Shown in pieces: positions 24,681 to 35,722 of a stretch of DNA of 64,000 nucleotides. The notes under the pieces were generated by a model. It was given only the letters and a program-made list of their open reading frames with translations. It was not told where the DNA came from and searched no databases. Within the stretch, counting starts at the first letter, position 1; each line of letters begins with the position of its first letter. The translations under genes and the position numbers were made by a program. The stretch is from Calamus simplicifolius (lineage: Eukaryota > Streptophyta > Magnoliopsida > Arecales > Arecaceae), in NCBI GenBank assembly GCA_900491605.1, contig UESW01001516.1, forward strand, positions 460,137 to 524,136. Direction: 5' to 3'.

Positions 24681-26041
24681 TCAAGCGACAAGTTGGTAGA
24701 TATATCCAAAAGGAAAACCAAAAGCCTATTATTGTATATGAATTATTATCCTAAAGACATGGACTTTAGTCTAAAGGCCCTCCTACTATTTTATTCAGAT
24801 TGGCAGCCTCTGCCTCCAATCCGAGGAATTACTTGTAATCCCTTAATGGGTATTAGAATCCAATAGACAATACATGAGCCCAACTTTGGCCGGTCCATCC
24901 ATGCACATCTAAAGGTAGGTTCTTTAACCGATTACTTTTTCAAGTAATTTCTAGTAATTATTTTTGCCCTAGGATGCACTTCAATCGGCCTTTGGGCCTC
25001 CTATTAAAGATTCTGGTTAGGTCCAACCATTAACATGATAAAATTTAATGCTTCTAACCAACGAATAGTCAAGCCCGACTTTAATCGGCCCACTTGACCA
25101 CTGTTAAGAGAGTCACATTGAGCCATCATATTAGGATTGAAAATTCCAATAGATTGATAAACATTCGATCTTTGGGTTTGCCAATGATCACCCAACTATT
25201 GGATACATTACCATCCAATTAATGGAGACTAAGACTTAGTTATTCCCATAACTTCATCTTTTTAAGGACTTAATAATTTAGAGGGTTTCACTTTAACGTG
25301 TGACATATGAAAGAGAACGCATGGACCATAATCAAGAATCCTCCCACTAACTTGTAGAAGGATTCATGAACAATTGGTCCATGGGTACCTAAATCAGTCA
25401 TACTGATTCACCTTAGGTGACATGGGCTAACTCGAATCAATGAGCTACCCAATTAATTCTGATCGACCATATTTTTAGATAAGTGAGATCATGAGATGGG
25501 TTCATCATATTTGATTAGATTAGCCTAAAAACTTGGGCTCACCACTGAGCCATAAAATAGGTCCATTTAGATTTATGGAGTGATCAATCTAACTAATTAG
25601 AGAGATCTAAAGAGAAGATAATCTAACTCAAGCTAACCCATGACCCTTAGAGCTTATGCAAATGACTTAAGATCTTTAAAACATATTTCTAGATTTCTTC
25701 ATCATTTAAGATAATTTAATTTTTAAATTAAATTTAATAAACTTTTAAATTGAAATGATTTAATTTAACATGTAAAATAAATTTTACAAAAATTAAAATA
25801 GTTTATGATCATACCATCCAAAAATAAGATTAAAATAATTTTAATCTACAATCTCTTCACTTTTCTTCTTCATGGGTCATGACACAAGTGGCACCCTTAC
25901 ACGTCATAGGAGCCCCACTTGAATGGGAAGAGAAGGTCTTTAAGCTCTACTTTTCTCATCCACCCAATTCAAGTACTTTAGTGATAAGAAAACTCAAGAT
26001 ATTATATTAACATGCAACTATTATCATATTATAAGAACCAT
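24681..26041 (-). other. Copia 5' leader
   Basis: About 1.36 kb between the primer site and the gag start. AT-rich, no domain seen. Confidence 0.55.
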
Positions 26042-26053
26042 GCTCTGATACCA
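26042..26053 (-). other. Primer-binding site, initiator-Met tRNA type
   Basis: TGGTATCAGAGC on the minus strand, one base after the 5' LTR end. Confidence 0.9.
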
Positions 26054-26054
26054 C

Positions 26055-27897
26055 TATAAGAAAATCTATGCAGACAGATTTATGCAATCTATTTAGATTT
26101 TTTTTAATTTTTAAAATAGCAAAATTAATGATAAATCGATCAAATCGATTTATCCATCTGCCTACATCAGGAACTAACAGGATAATAGTGCATGTAAATG
26201 ATATAAAAAAGTTAGAAAGCAAAATATAAAACCATTTTTGTTAATGATTTTATCATATCAAATTACAGTAAGGTACTTTACCTTTGCAAACTGCTGGATG
26301 GTTGAAGAGAATAGCTCCTTAAGCCACACATACGTATTGCCTCTATAGATAGTTCACACCAGGGCTCTTTCCTGATCAAATCCTTTGGAGTTCTAGCTCC
26401 TTAGGATCCATGAAGGCTGATCTCCTTCATCTCCCTTTGGACAGCAAGACGACCTTGTGGCTGAAGAAGAACTAGTAGAGGTAGAAAAGGAATCCTTTCC
26501 CAAACTACTCTCTACTCACCCAAAAACTTAATCCTCAAAAATTACACACTAAGGTAGAAAACCTTTTTCTAAGTTAGAAAACCTTTATATAAAGGCTAGT
26601 ATAAGGGGAAGAGGTTTGAAGATGAAAGGATTTATGGAGAGTGGGAGAGGTTTGGAAGGTGGAGGGATTTGGAAAGAGGCTTTACGTTTGAAAGGTGGAG
26701 GGACTTTAGGAGAGGGTTAAGGAGAAAACATTATTTAGCTTTAAGTGTTACAAATTAGTTATAGGTTTAAATTCTGAATTCCAAAGTAATCTAAATTCTA
26801 AATTTAGACTTAAAAAGAATTCCAAATTTAAACTCAAGACTAATTTCAGCAAAATTCAAATTTAAATTTGAAATTCAAATTCGAATGCAATAAAAGGAAA
26901 GAAAGAGTCCATGGTTAAGTCCAATCCAATTGGACCCCAAATCAAAACATATGTGGCTTGACTCAATCATCGAGCAGCCTTTAGATCAGGAAGAAAACCC
27001 CTATAGTGTGTAACCCCATAAGTTCAAACACTAAGCTGGTAGTACCAGAATATTTCTAGCACCAATCGAATCGTCATCTAGCAATGACACCCGACGTCGG
27101 ATAGGTCAAAGATTACAAAGCAATAATCTAAATCCTCTGGCATATGGTTACCATATAATTCATCCTTTGACCTCATAATGCTCAGGATGACTTAAGGTTT
27201 AACTGCCAACCCTTAATCAATACATCCATAATGTGCCTCAACCTTACAAATCTTGTGACTCCTCACAAGAATTATCCTGGCCAAGGTTTTGCTAAGTTGA
27301 GACATAGTGAGACATTTACTCCAAACTATTTAGAGAGGTCAATCCCATCTTGATCGATCACTGCTCCACAAGTACTTGACTGTACCTAGATACCTTTCAT
27401 CACTGGATTAGAAATCCAGATAGTCCCACACCAAAGCATAGTGAGTTGCTTGTAAGCTACTATGGTGATCTAAGGTTCGAGGGATACTTATATCCATATC
27501 CCTTCGTGAGCAACCCTTGGCAGAAGGGAGCTCCACAGATGGGTCATATTCAATGAAATATCATACATTTCACAGTATGCCATACTAGTGTCTCCACTCT
27601 TCTTAGTTAAGAGGACAACCAACCTATATGACATACGTCAACCTATATTTGATACACTGTTATCCTATAACAATGTATCCTTTGATTGTAAACAATTTTA
27701 AGAACTACATGATATATCCTCTCTATATCGAATGCAAGGTAGTTCTAAGGACTCCATCATACAAGAGCATTTTACAAAAAAACATAAATGTGATGAATTG
27801 CCAAAAAACTTTTATTTATTATAAAGTTGATATACCATTACAATAAGCATAACCATCTATAGCCTAGATGATTGGCTTTGGGATACATTTCCCAACA
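26055..27897 (-). repeat. 5' LTR of the minus-strand Copia
   Basis: 1843 bp, minus strand TGTTGGGAAATGTATCCC at 27897 to TTTTCTTATA at 26055 (final CA changed to TA). Same content as 18959-20771 with many small differences. Confidence 0.9.
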
Positions 27898-27902
27898 AGC
27901 TT

Positions 27903-28520
27903 AAGGTAAACATTTCTATTTTTAGCTTCTTTCCATATCTTTGCCCAAGTTCTGAAGTTTGCCATCGAACGAAGTTCAAGGGTGATCTTCACGATCTTCT
28001 GAAGATAGAACATTGTTGTTGCAGTGGCTACAAGCAAACTATGTAGATTTTCTGATATTTTTTGTACTATATTGCACTTGTAAGACCTTATAACAAGATA
28101 TTTCAAATGAAAATTTTCTTTTCCAATTGTTCGTTCCTTGTGCTGAACATTCATCGCTTTAGCTAATTAGGTGTCGCAACATGTAGATTCCCTCGGTCCT
28201 ATCGAGATTTGGAGAAAGATCCAATCGGCTGTGTCGAGGCCCGAAAATCTTTTACTTGGCACTGCCAAGGTACAAAGAAGGCTCGGTCGTGCCGAGGTTC
28301 GGAGAAGGAGAATCGTAGGTCGATGATTGGGTGAGACCTATCTTTTATCAACAACTTAGGAAAGATGATTAAAAAGGAGATATTTAAATTTAAGAATGAT
28401 GTTTTATTACCATGAGCAAAATGGCTCGATTTAGATGTACTTCACTGGTGATATATTCGAAGGTCATCCGCATTTCACATCCAAGGGATAGCTCTTCCAT
28501 CTAGATCCTAAAGCTTGTAG
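27903..28520 (-). other. Nested Gypsy internal region with CTCGGC-type repeats
   Basis: Lies between the integrase end and the Copia site. At 28190-28330 it holds inverted pieces of the CTCGG..CCGAG repeat (on the plus strand GGCTCGGTCGTGCCGAGG), the same motif that forms the tandem array at 53505-54090. Confidence 0.5.
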
Positions 28521-28539
28521 GTGCTGGGTCTGATGACCT

Positions 28540-29045
28540 CTACAGCTTGATAAGGGCCTTCCCAGTTTGGAGCCAGCTTTTCCTGTTCGTTGGATTGGAG
28601 ATGGATGCTTTGCGAAACACTAGATCGTCAAGAAGGAACAGCTTCCCTTTTACTCGGGAGGAGTGATAGTGGGCTACGCGTTGTTGGTATGTGGCCATCC
28701 TGACTTGGGCCTTTTCTCTAACCTCTTCGATCAAATCGAGGTTGGCCCGAAGTTGCTCATCATTTGACTCCTCCGAGTAGCTTTCAACTCTGGGCGAAGG
28801 TAGGCCTATTTTCATCGGGATAACAACTTTGATGTTGACTGCATGGAGCCCCTGCACCAACTGTATCAGGGCTTAAACCCATTGAACTAGTGCGCCAAAC
28901 TAATCCTGGGTGACTGGGGCCGCAAGTGGTAGTGCAACATCGGGGGGCGATGGCTGCAAGAATGCCATATTGTTTGTGGGATCAAGCCTTTGGAAGGCGG
29001 CTTGATCTGGAGCATCAGTGTTTGTTCTCTTTCGATTGCCATTGA
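28540..29045 (-). pseudogene. Gypsy gag N-terminus joined to integrase C-terminus
   Basis: On the minus strand the gag start near 29045 (TDAPDQAAFQRLDPTNN-like, with stops further on) runs within about 170 bp into the end of the integrase: KVVIPMKIGLPSPRV, then SNDEQLRANLDLIEEVREKA and RMATYQQRVAHYHSSRVKG (28860-28540). That tail is characteristic of Gypsy polyproteins of the Tat-like branch. Everything between (rest of gag, protease, reverse transcriptase, RNase H, integrase core) is gone. The same gag start occurs at 52567 in another element. It is read here as a deletion derivative; no functional product is expected. Confidence 0.75.
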
Positions 29046-29372
29046 GAGAATGTCCTTCTAGAATGAACATTTCTCCTTGATTTTAAGTTTTCAGAAGGAC
29101 TTGAGGCCCTTCCTCTAGCCCTAATCTGATGTGCTTCATTTTCATTCTCTAGTTTGGGGACGAAGTTGGTCAGGGTCTGAACTGTGATCTCCCTTCCGAT
29201 GGACCTGCAAGACAGTCTTCGCACAAGAATCACAGGGATGGGAGAAGGCTTTGGCAGAAAGATCTCTTTATCTCTGAGCGGGTTTCTCAAGAGTCATTGC
29301 CTTTGCTAGAGTTGTGAGAATATGAGAAAGCATACATGGGATCATCCTGGGATGTGGCATTTACGCGTTGCT

Positions 29373-31459
29373 TGTTGGGAATTGTGTCCTAAAGCCAATC
29401 AACTAACATGTAGATGATTGTGCAAGTTATAACTATATATGAATTATTAATCAATAAAATATTTACTTGGCAGTTTATCACATTGCATCTTTCTAAAATA
29501 AATTCTTTTGTGATGGAGTCCTTAGAAACATAATCGATTCAATAAAGAGAGAGTTTATTGAGTGGCTCTTAAAATAGTCGCATCCAAATGATATATAGTT
29601 ATAGGACAACTATGTATCAAGTATAGTCGTTGTATGTCATATGGGTTGGTTGTCCTCTTTACCAAGGAGTGTGATGACACTAGTACGACTTGCAGGTAAG
29701 GTGTATGATATCTCACTGAATGTGACCAATCTACGAAACACTCTTCTGCTAAGAGGTATTCATGAAGGGATATAAATATAAGTGTCCCTCTGACATGAGA
29801 TCACCATGGTAGCTTGCAAGCAACCTACTATACTTTGTACCGGACTACCTAAATTTTTAATCTAGTGACAGAAGATTTCTGGGTGTAGTAAAGTACTTAT
29901 GGAGCAGTGAGTGGATCAAGATGTGATTGATCTCTCCATATAGTTTGGAATAAATATCTCACTGTGTTTCAATTTAGCAAAACCTTGGCCAAGGTAGTCC
30001 TTGTGAGAAGTCACATGACTTGTGAAGTTGAGACACTTTATGGATGAGCTGATTAAGGGTTGGCAGTTAAACCCTAAGCCATCTTGAGCATTGAGAGTCA
30101 AAGGGATGAATTATATGGTAACCATATGTCAAAGGTTCTTGATTGTTGCTCTATAACCTTCGGCCTATTCGAACATCGGGTGTCATTGCTAGATGGCGAC
30201 TTTGATTAGTATTGAAAGTGTTCCAGTGCTACAGGCTTAGTGTTCGAACCTATGGGGTCACACACCATAGGAGATTCTGCCTAGCTTGATGAATGAGAAA
30301 CTAAATGTTAGTAATTAATTAAAGAATTAAATTGGCAATAGATTGCTGGCTAGCTCAATTTGATTGAGCTATGAAAATCTGGATCAAATCAAATGGGATT
30401 TGGTTTGGGCTTAATTTAGGTAAGCCTAATGTTAACATCCTTACCCATTTAAATCCAAATTATGAATTTAAATTTCAAACTAATTTTTAATTTCAAGTTT
30501 AAATTTTAAATTTAAATTTAAATTTAAAATAATTGTTAATGACCTCTCCCTAATTACCCCTCGTTCCTTATCTTCTTTCTCTTTTTATCTCTCTACGGTT
30601 TTTATTTTTATGGGACTGATGATGAGCTTTAAAAGGATAAATTTTAGCGAAAAAGGAAGAGAAAGGATTTCTTTCTAATCTTCCACCCCTTTTCTCTCCA
30701 CGATTTGTATTTTTATGGGACTTGTGATTTGCGTTAAAAGGGGCGGTTTTTGGCTGAAAAAGAAGATGAAGAATTTCTTTCTTATCTTCCAACTTTTTTT
30801 TCTCTCCATTGTTTTCATTTTATGGGACTAGTGATTGACATTAAAAAGGAGGCATTTTTGGCTAGAAACGTTAAAAAAGGAAAAGATGGAAAGATGAGAG
30901 GTTTTTAGGGTGAAAGGGATCTAGCTATAAAGCCAAGTGTAAAAGGTTTCTCCAAAAACAATCTTCTCCATCTAATTTGATCCTCCATGTTCTTTTACAA
31001 CTCCAAGAGAACCTTGGTGTTGAAAAGAAGAAATCTTGTCATCGAAGCCTTGAAGAGGAGTTAGCACTCTGAAAAGGCTAGTCAGGACTAGAACTCCGGT
31101 GTGGATCACCTGTAGAGGCCATACACCTTTGTGTGGTTTACAGAAGTAATATCCATCACCACCTTTTATTGCTGCGAGAGTTGTTAAGCATCCAAAGGTA
31201 AAAGATTTTATAGTTACTGGTGACTTAGATATGATCTAAGGCACTAGGCCACAAACATAGATATGATCTATGTTATTTGTATTTGCACATATTTGATCTC
31301 CGTACTTTTCTTTTATACCTTTATATATAATTTTTTTATATCTTGATCCTGTTACAGGCTGATATTGGATTAGATCCAATATCTTATCACTTTCGTTGCT
31401 TATGTATTTTAGAAAATTTTAAAATGCATACCTGTAGCCTACAAATAGATTAACAAACA
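29373..31459 (+). mobile_element. Copia-type solo LTR
   Basis: 2087 bp from TGTTGGGAATTGTGTCC to ..TAACAAACA inside the 5' LTR of the Gypsy. Flanks are TTGCT (left) and CCGCT (right); the intact sister LTR has CCGCT, so the left copy seems to have decayed at CpG-type sites. No internal coding sequence is present, so the element has recombined down to one LTR. Its first 250 bp match the LTRs of the Copia at 18959-27897, but it is longer and differs inside, so it belongs to a sister group. Confidence 0.85.
30560..30885 (+). repeat. Three tandem copies of a ~106-bp unit in the solo LTR
   Basis: The marker TATGGGACT occurs with its TGGGACT part at 30611, 30716 and 30823, 105 and 107 bp apart. 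Around each lie a pyrimidine-rich run, AAAAGG and an AAAGGA-type end. Units are diverged. Confidence 0.75.
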
Positions 31460-32014
31460 CCGCTAAGGAGGTAAGTCGTTACCAAATTTCTCGAGCACAT
31501 TTTAGGGAGCTGATTCGATTGGAATCTTGTCAATTATGGGATCAGTAACTGATCATAGGGATCAGTAACTGATTAGCCTTATCAAGAGTTCAAAACTCCG
31601 TTAATCACAGTCGGAGGGTCATATTTGGCTCCCATTTTTGTTTAAGGAGGATTACTCCAAAACTTCTATGATCAGAGCGGTTCATCCTCCAGAATATTTA
31701 GCATGGTATGAGGTGGCGATGATGCTCAAGCCGAGGTATGAGATTGCTAATGCCATATCATCTCTCTTGAATGTTCATGAGGGAACGATGTCATCCTTTG
31801 ATGGACAATTGTTGATCGCAAGGTGCCATCACTTAACAGGGAATAAGCGGTGAGGCTAGGTCTCATCAAACGTTTATCGACTCTGGAGGCTTAGTCCAAC
31901 TCTGGCATCGGTGGCGAAACCAACTCTGGCATCAGTGGCAAGACCGACTCTAGCATCGGTGTGCAAACGACTCTAGCATCAGTGCTGAGATCGACTCTGG
32001 AGGCGAGTCCAACT

Positions 32015-32200
32015 AGTCTTGGGCATTGGGCCATGCTCGACATGGCCCAGCCTAAGCCCACCGGGCCATAGATTAAACGGGTTGTGTCTGGCCTGGCCTG
32101 TTACTAAATGGGTTATGTCGGGCATGGCCCGCTTAATCTGAATCTGCGCCCGCCACGGGCCTGGCACGTCTGGTTTCTAGCCATTATAAAATGGCTAGAA
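32015..32200 (+). repeat. GC-rich subterminal repeats, left end of the hAT
   Basis: Repeated GGCCTGGCC/CATGGCCC/GGGCCTGGC motifs in both orientations. In hAT elements transposase binds short subterminal repeats; the counterpart is at 34890-35100. Confidence 0.6.
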
Positions 32201-32689
32201 ATGGCTAGTTGAGGGCAATTTACTATTTTAACCCTCTCAACAACCATAAAATGACTAATTAAGAGTATTTTGGGAAAAAATTTTGGAGACCTCTAAATAC
32301 CCCTTTTCTCCCTCATTCTCACCATACCAAACCAACTCTTCTCTTCTTCTCTACTACTACTACTATTTCTCTCTTCTAGCAAGTGCTCTAGGCTTCTAAC
32401 AATTTAATTTTTAGTTTGCATTAGCAAGTGTTCAAGTGCTACATAAGAGGAGGTTCTTATTGAGAAGTTAGAAGTACAAGAGAAAAAAAGGTTACTTCTT
32501 GTTGAGAGGCGAGAGCACAAGAGGAAGCTCACAAATCTCGGCTCCACCTTTGATCCTCTACTCAATTCCTCTTTGTGGTTAGTTTTTATTTTTTGCATTC
32601 ATCAATTTAGATATGACATCTTATGATAAAAGTCATTTTGGCATGCTCCCTTTTTTAGGGAGATGAAACTGATCCCCAAGTTTCCTCTA

Positions 32690-34600
32690 GAACCAGCAAA
32701 CCGAGTGAAGGTCAAACCTCTTATTGTAAGAGGACTAGTGATGTATGGAATAACTTTGATAAAATTATGGTTGATGAAGTCCAGAAAGTAAAATATAAAA
32801 TATGCCAAACTTTATAGTTATAGTAGTAGTGTGGGAACAGGCCATTTAAAAGACATCAAGAGAGTCATAGGATGCATGATTCTCATCTTCAAAGTACCCT
32901 TAATATAAGGGGGCACTTGCAGGTAATTTTGCATATAATCATGAAAATCAAAGAAAATTAGTTATAAAATGGATAGTTATAAATGAATTACCTTTTAGTT
33001 TATGTGAATCTTTTAATTTTGAAGAATATCAATTAGCCCTACAACCTGCTTATAGAAGAACTAGTAGGTATACATTTAGAAAAGTAGCTATGACTAACTT
33101 TTTAGCAATGAGACAAAGTTTAATTGAAATGCTCTCTATTTTAAATGCAAAAGTTTAATTAACTTCTGATATTTGGTCAACATATGTAATAGTAATTATT
33201 GTATTGCTATACTGCTCATTATATTAATAATAATTAAAAATTAAATAAATGTATTCTTGTTTTGTGCTTTTGATTTTTCACATTATGGGCAACAAATTTC
33301 AAATGTCATTTATCAAACTGCATGTTCATATAACATTAATGATAAAATCATGTCTATTACTTTTGATAATGTATCTAATAATAATTCTATTGTTGCATTA
33401 TTTAAGGACTCACTGCATCCCATGTTAAATGGTAATTTATTGTATATTAGATGTGCATGTCATATCTTAAATCTTTCTGTTTAAGCTGGTATGGGTGAGA
33501 TTCAAGATGTCATTTCAAAAATTAGAAATGCAGTTTCTTTTATTCATGCTTTAAGATCAAGACTTCAAGAATTTAAGCAATTATGTATAGATCATGATAA
33601 ACATTTTAAAAAATTTAAACTTGATGTAATTACTTATTGAAACTCAACATATAGCATGATACATGATGTATACCCATATAAAACTTATTAAGTGCATATA
33701 TTAATGATCATGGATTAGGCTTTACATTGACTGAAATTGATTGAAATAAAGGTAAAATTTTAAAAGATTTTTTTGTTAGTTTTTATAATGCTACTAATGT
33801 TCTTTCTGATATTTATTATCCAACTTCATGTTTATTTTTACAACAAGCATATATAATTAGTCAAAATTTGTAAAACATAGATATGATGATGTTTTAATGC
33901 TTATTATTGAACAAATAGAATTAGTATTGGGACAAGATATGTCCTATGCATAACTTAGCTGTATATTTGATCCAAGAGTTAAATTAGTAGCACACTAATT
34001 TTACTTGATGCATATTATGAAAATATGATTAAAGATTCTGAATCACTAAAATTAAGGTAACACAACTTCTTTATGATATTTATACTTTATATGATGAAAA
34101 ATTTGTGGATCTAGATTATCCACACAAAGCTCTATTTCTTCTTCTAGTAGTTCTTGTTCGTCATCTATTTTTTCATTCTTGCATAGAGAAAACACATAAA
34201 TGCTTCAAGTTCATCTTCAACTTCTTCATCTTTTAAGTAGTGAACTAGAATTTTATTTACGAAATAATTTGTAGTTTGCATATGATGAAAATCAAATAGA
34301 GAATCTAGATGTATTGCTTGGTTAAAGAGTGTTAAAAATTAATATCATATTATGTCTGCCATTACACATGATATTTTAGTTGTGCCAATGTCTACTTTAG
34401 CATCAAGATCCACTTTTAGTGCAGGTTTGTATGTTCTTGACGAAAAGAGAAGTAGGATGTCTGGCGAACGGTTGAGATGCTTCTCTGCTTCAAAGATTGG
34501 TTGGAAGCTGAGACAAGACTTCAAGATAAAGATGGACATGACTTATCTAGCGATGATGATGATGATACAAACACTACTGATGATTAATAAGATTTTGATT
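32690..34600 (+). pseudogene. hAT transposase, decayed
   Basis: A BED zinc finger is visible near 32730-32860 (DVWNNFDK, then C..C after one break, GTGHLKRH). The middle part includes FNFEEYQLALQPAYRR (about 33010-33060), TSDIWSTY and, at 33300-33484, SITFDNVSNNNSIVALFK and IRCACHILNLSV. The C-terminal dimerisation domain is at 34330-34540 (MSAITHDILVVPMSTLAS, FSAG.YVLDEKRS), with a frameshift near 34460 before CFKDWLEAE. Stops are spread over all frames. The RxCACHILNL block and the dimerisation domain identify the Ac/hAT superfamily. Confidence 0.85.
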
Positions 34601-34889
34601 ATTTATTTTTAATTCTTAATTTTTTTATAATTATATATTTTTATTTTTTTAATTGTTAAAGTGAGTCATCTCTATTTGTTTCTTCTTTTATCTTATATTC
34701 TAGATGTCGGCTCTAGCCCCCTCCCTTCATGTATCATTTTTATTTAAATTAATAAACTAGTAGGGGTCTATGCCAAACCCTCCAACATTAAGGTGGCTTT
34801 ATATTAATAAATCTTAGTTTTAATATTTTTTTAATTTATTAAAAAATATTTTTTATAAATAAAAAATTTTATTTTTATTTATTTTAAAG

Positions 34890-35100
34890 GGGATGGGTCG
34901 TGCCTGGCTCGGCCCAGGCCCTTGTGGGCCTTGCAGGGCTAGCCCTTGTGGGCCGTGCCGAGCTTGATTGTGGGCCAAAAGTTTGAACTTGGCATAGCCT
35001 CCTTTTATGGTCGTGCCAAGCACGGCCCGTTACTGTAGCAAGCGGGTCGTGCCTGGCACGATCCATTTTGTACCAGGCGAGGTCGGGCCATGGTCAGCCC
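34890..35100 (+). repeat. GC-rich subterminal repeats, right end of the hAT
   Basis: Repeated CTTGTGGGCC, GTCGTGCCTGGC and CACGGCCCG motifs against an AT-rich interior; mirrors 32015-32200. Confidence 0.6.
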
Positions 35101-35258
35101 AACCCAATGCCCAACTCTAGTCCGACTCTTGCTATCTGTTGGGCTATAGCTTTGTTAGTCAATTTGAACGTGACTTGATCACCACATCAGAAACAATTCG
35201 GCCCTTGTTGCTGCGCATGTTTATTGATGCGATAACAATTTTTTCCCGCAACAATATC

Positions 35259-35722
35259 CATCCTTTGAAAAGCATCCTATAAATAGATATTTGCAAGGCT
35301 ACTATTGTCTACCAATATTCTCTTCATCTAATTATTGGTGATTGTTGCTAACGCAATCGCATCATGCAGGATCATAACCCTTTTAGGTCATCAGAGAAAG
35401 AGATGTTGTATTTAGTCTTCACCTTCTTAGTGGAGGGCTCTTCAGCTTGTGCTTGTCATGCAAAAGTTTTCCAAGTAGATAGCCTTTCTCTACATGCTAT
35501 AGATCTATTATGGATAACAATGATGATGCCTGCTTTTGATTGCTTGTAAATCTTTCTTCTGACATAAATCCTTCTTTATTTGCCTACTTAAGTTATAGAT
35601 GACTCTGGATATAATAGCCAAGATATACTTGATGCTGCCAGATCACCTTCCTCGAATGTTTGCGAGCGTCCAGTTGTCTTTTCCAATGAGCCCGGAATCT
35701 TTCGGTGAGCTTCACATGGTCG
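35259..35722 (-). pseudogene. Old Gypsy polyprotein remnant, gag end and protease (upstream part)
   Basis: Minus-strand reading with frame breaks shows ISFSDDDLKG-like and DDAIALATITNN-like segments and VDNSSLANI, the degraded form of the Gypsy aspartic protease active site (VDNGSSADI). This is the usual order at the gag-protease border. The reading stops at the ATATC site, where the 17055-35253 element inserted, and resumes at 17054. The right side is cut by the Copia at 35723. Confidence 0.6.

Larger units (their letters stand above)
18959..27897 (-). mobile_element. Copia-type LTR retrotransposon, complete but degenerate
   Basis: 8.94 kb with both LTRs, primer site, polypurine tract and a perfect 5-bp duplication AGCTT (18954-18958 and 27898-27902). 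Gene order on the minus strand is gag, protease, integrase, reverse transcriptase, RNase H, as in Copia. All frames are broken. The LTRs look about 93 percent alike in the stretches compared by eye, so it is clearly older than the Copia at 35723. It inserted in the internal region of the Gypsy element. Confidence 0.92.
32015..35119 (+). mobile_element. hAT-family DNA transposon, degenerate
   Basis: 3.1 kb with terminal inverted repeats (left TAGTCTTGGGCATTGGG, right end the complement of TAGAGTTGGGCATTGGG) and an 8-bp duplication GTCCAACT/GTCCGACT (32007-32014, 35120-35127; one mismatch). The left T of the TIR coincides with the last T of the TSD. Both ends carry 130-240 bp of GC-rich GGCC/GTGCC-type repeats, in contrast to the AT-rich interior. 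It encodes a decayed transposase (32690-34600) and lies in the 5' LTR of the Gypsy. Confidence 0.87.
17055..35253 (-). mobile_element. Gypsy-type LTR retrotransposon, deleted, with three nested insertions
   Basis: The two LTRs (17055-17998; 29127-35253 once insertions are removed) are about 0.92-0.94 kb each. A perfect 5-bp duplication ATATC flanks the whole (17050-17054 and 35254-35258). A polypurine tract abuts the left LTR at 17999, as expected for a minus-strand element. The native internal part is only about 2.2 kb: primer site, gag N-terminus, integrase C-terminus, CTCGGC/GCCGAG repeats and polypurine tract. It therefore lacks protease and reverse transcriptase and would need another element to move. 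A Copia (18959-27897), a solo LTR (29373-31459) and a hAT transposon (32015-35119) lie inside it. Confidence 0.85.
29127..35253 (-). repeat. 5' LTR of the nested Gypsy element, split by two insertions
   Basis: The LTR pieces are 35253-35120, 32014-31460 and 29372-29127, about 0.92 kb in total. The breaks hold a hAT transposon and a Copia-type solo LTR. It starts TGTTGCGGG and ends ..CACATCA, next to GATTAGGGCTAGAGGAAGGG, which matches the post-LTR sequence of the Gypsy at 51453-55443 and probably is the primer region. Confidence 0.82.
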
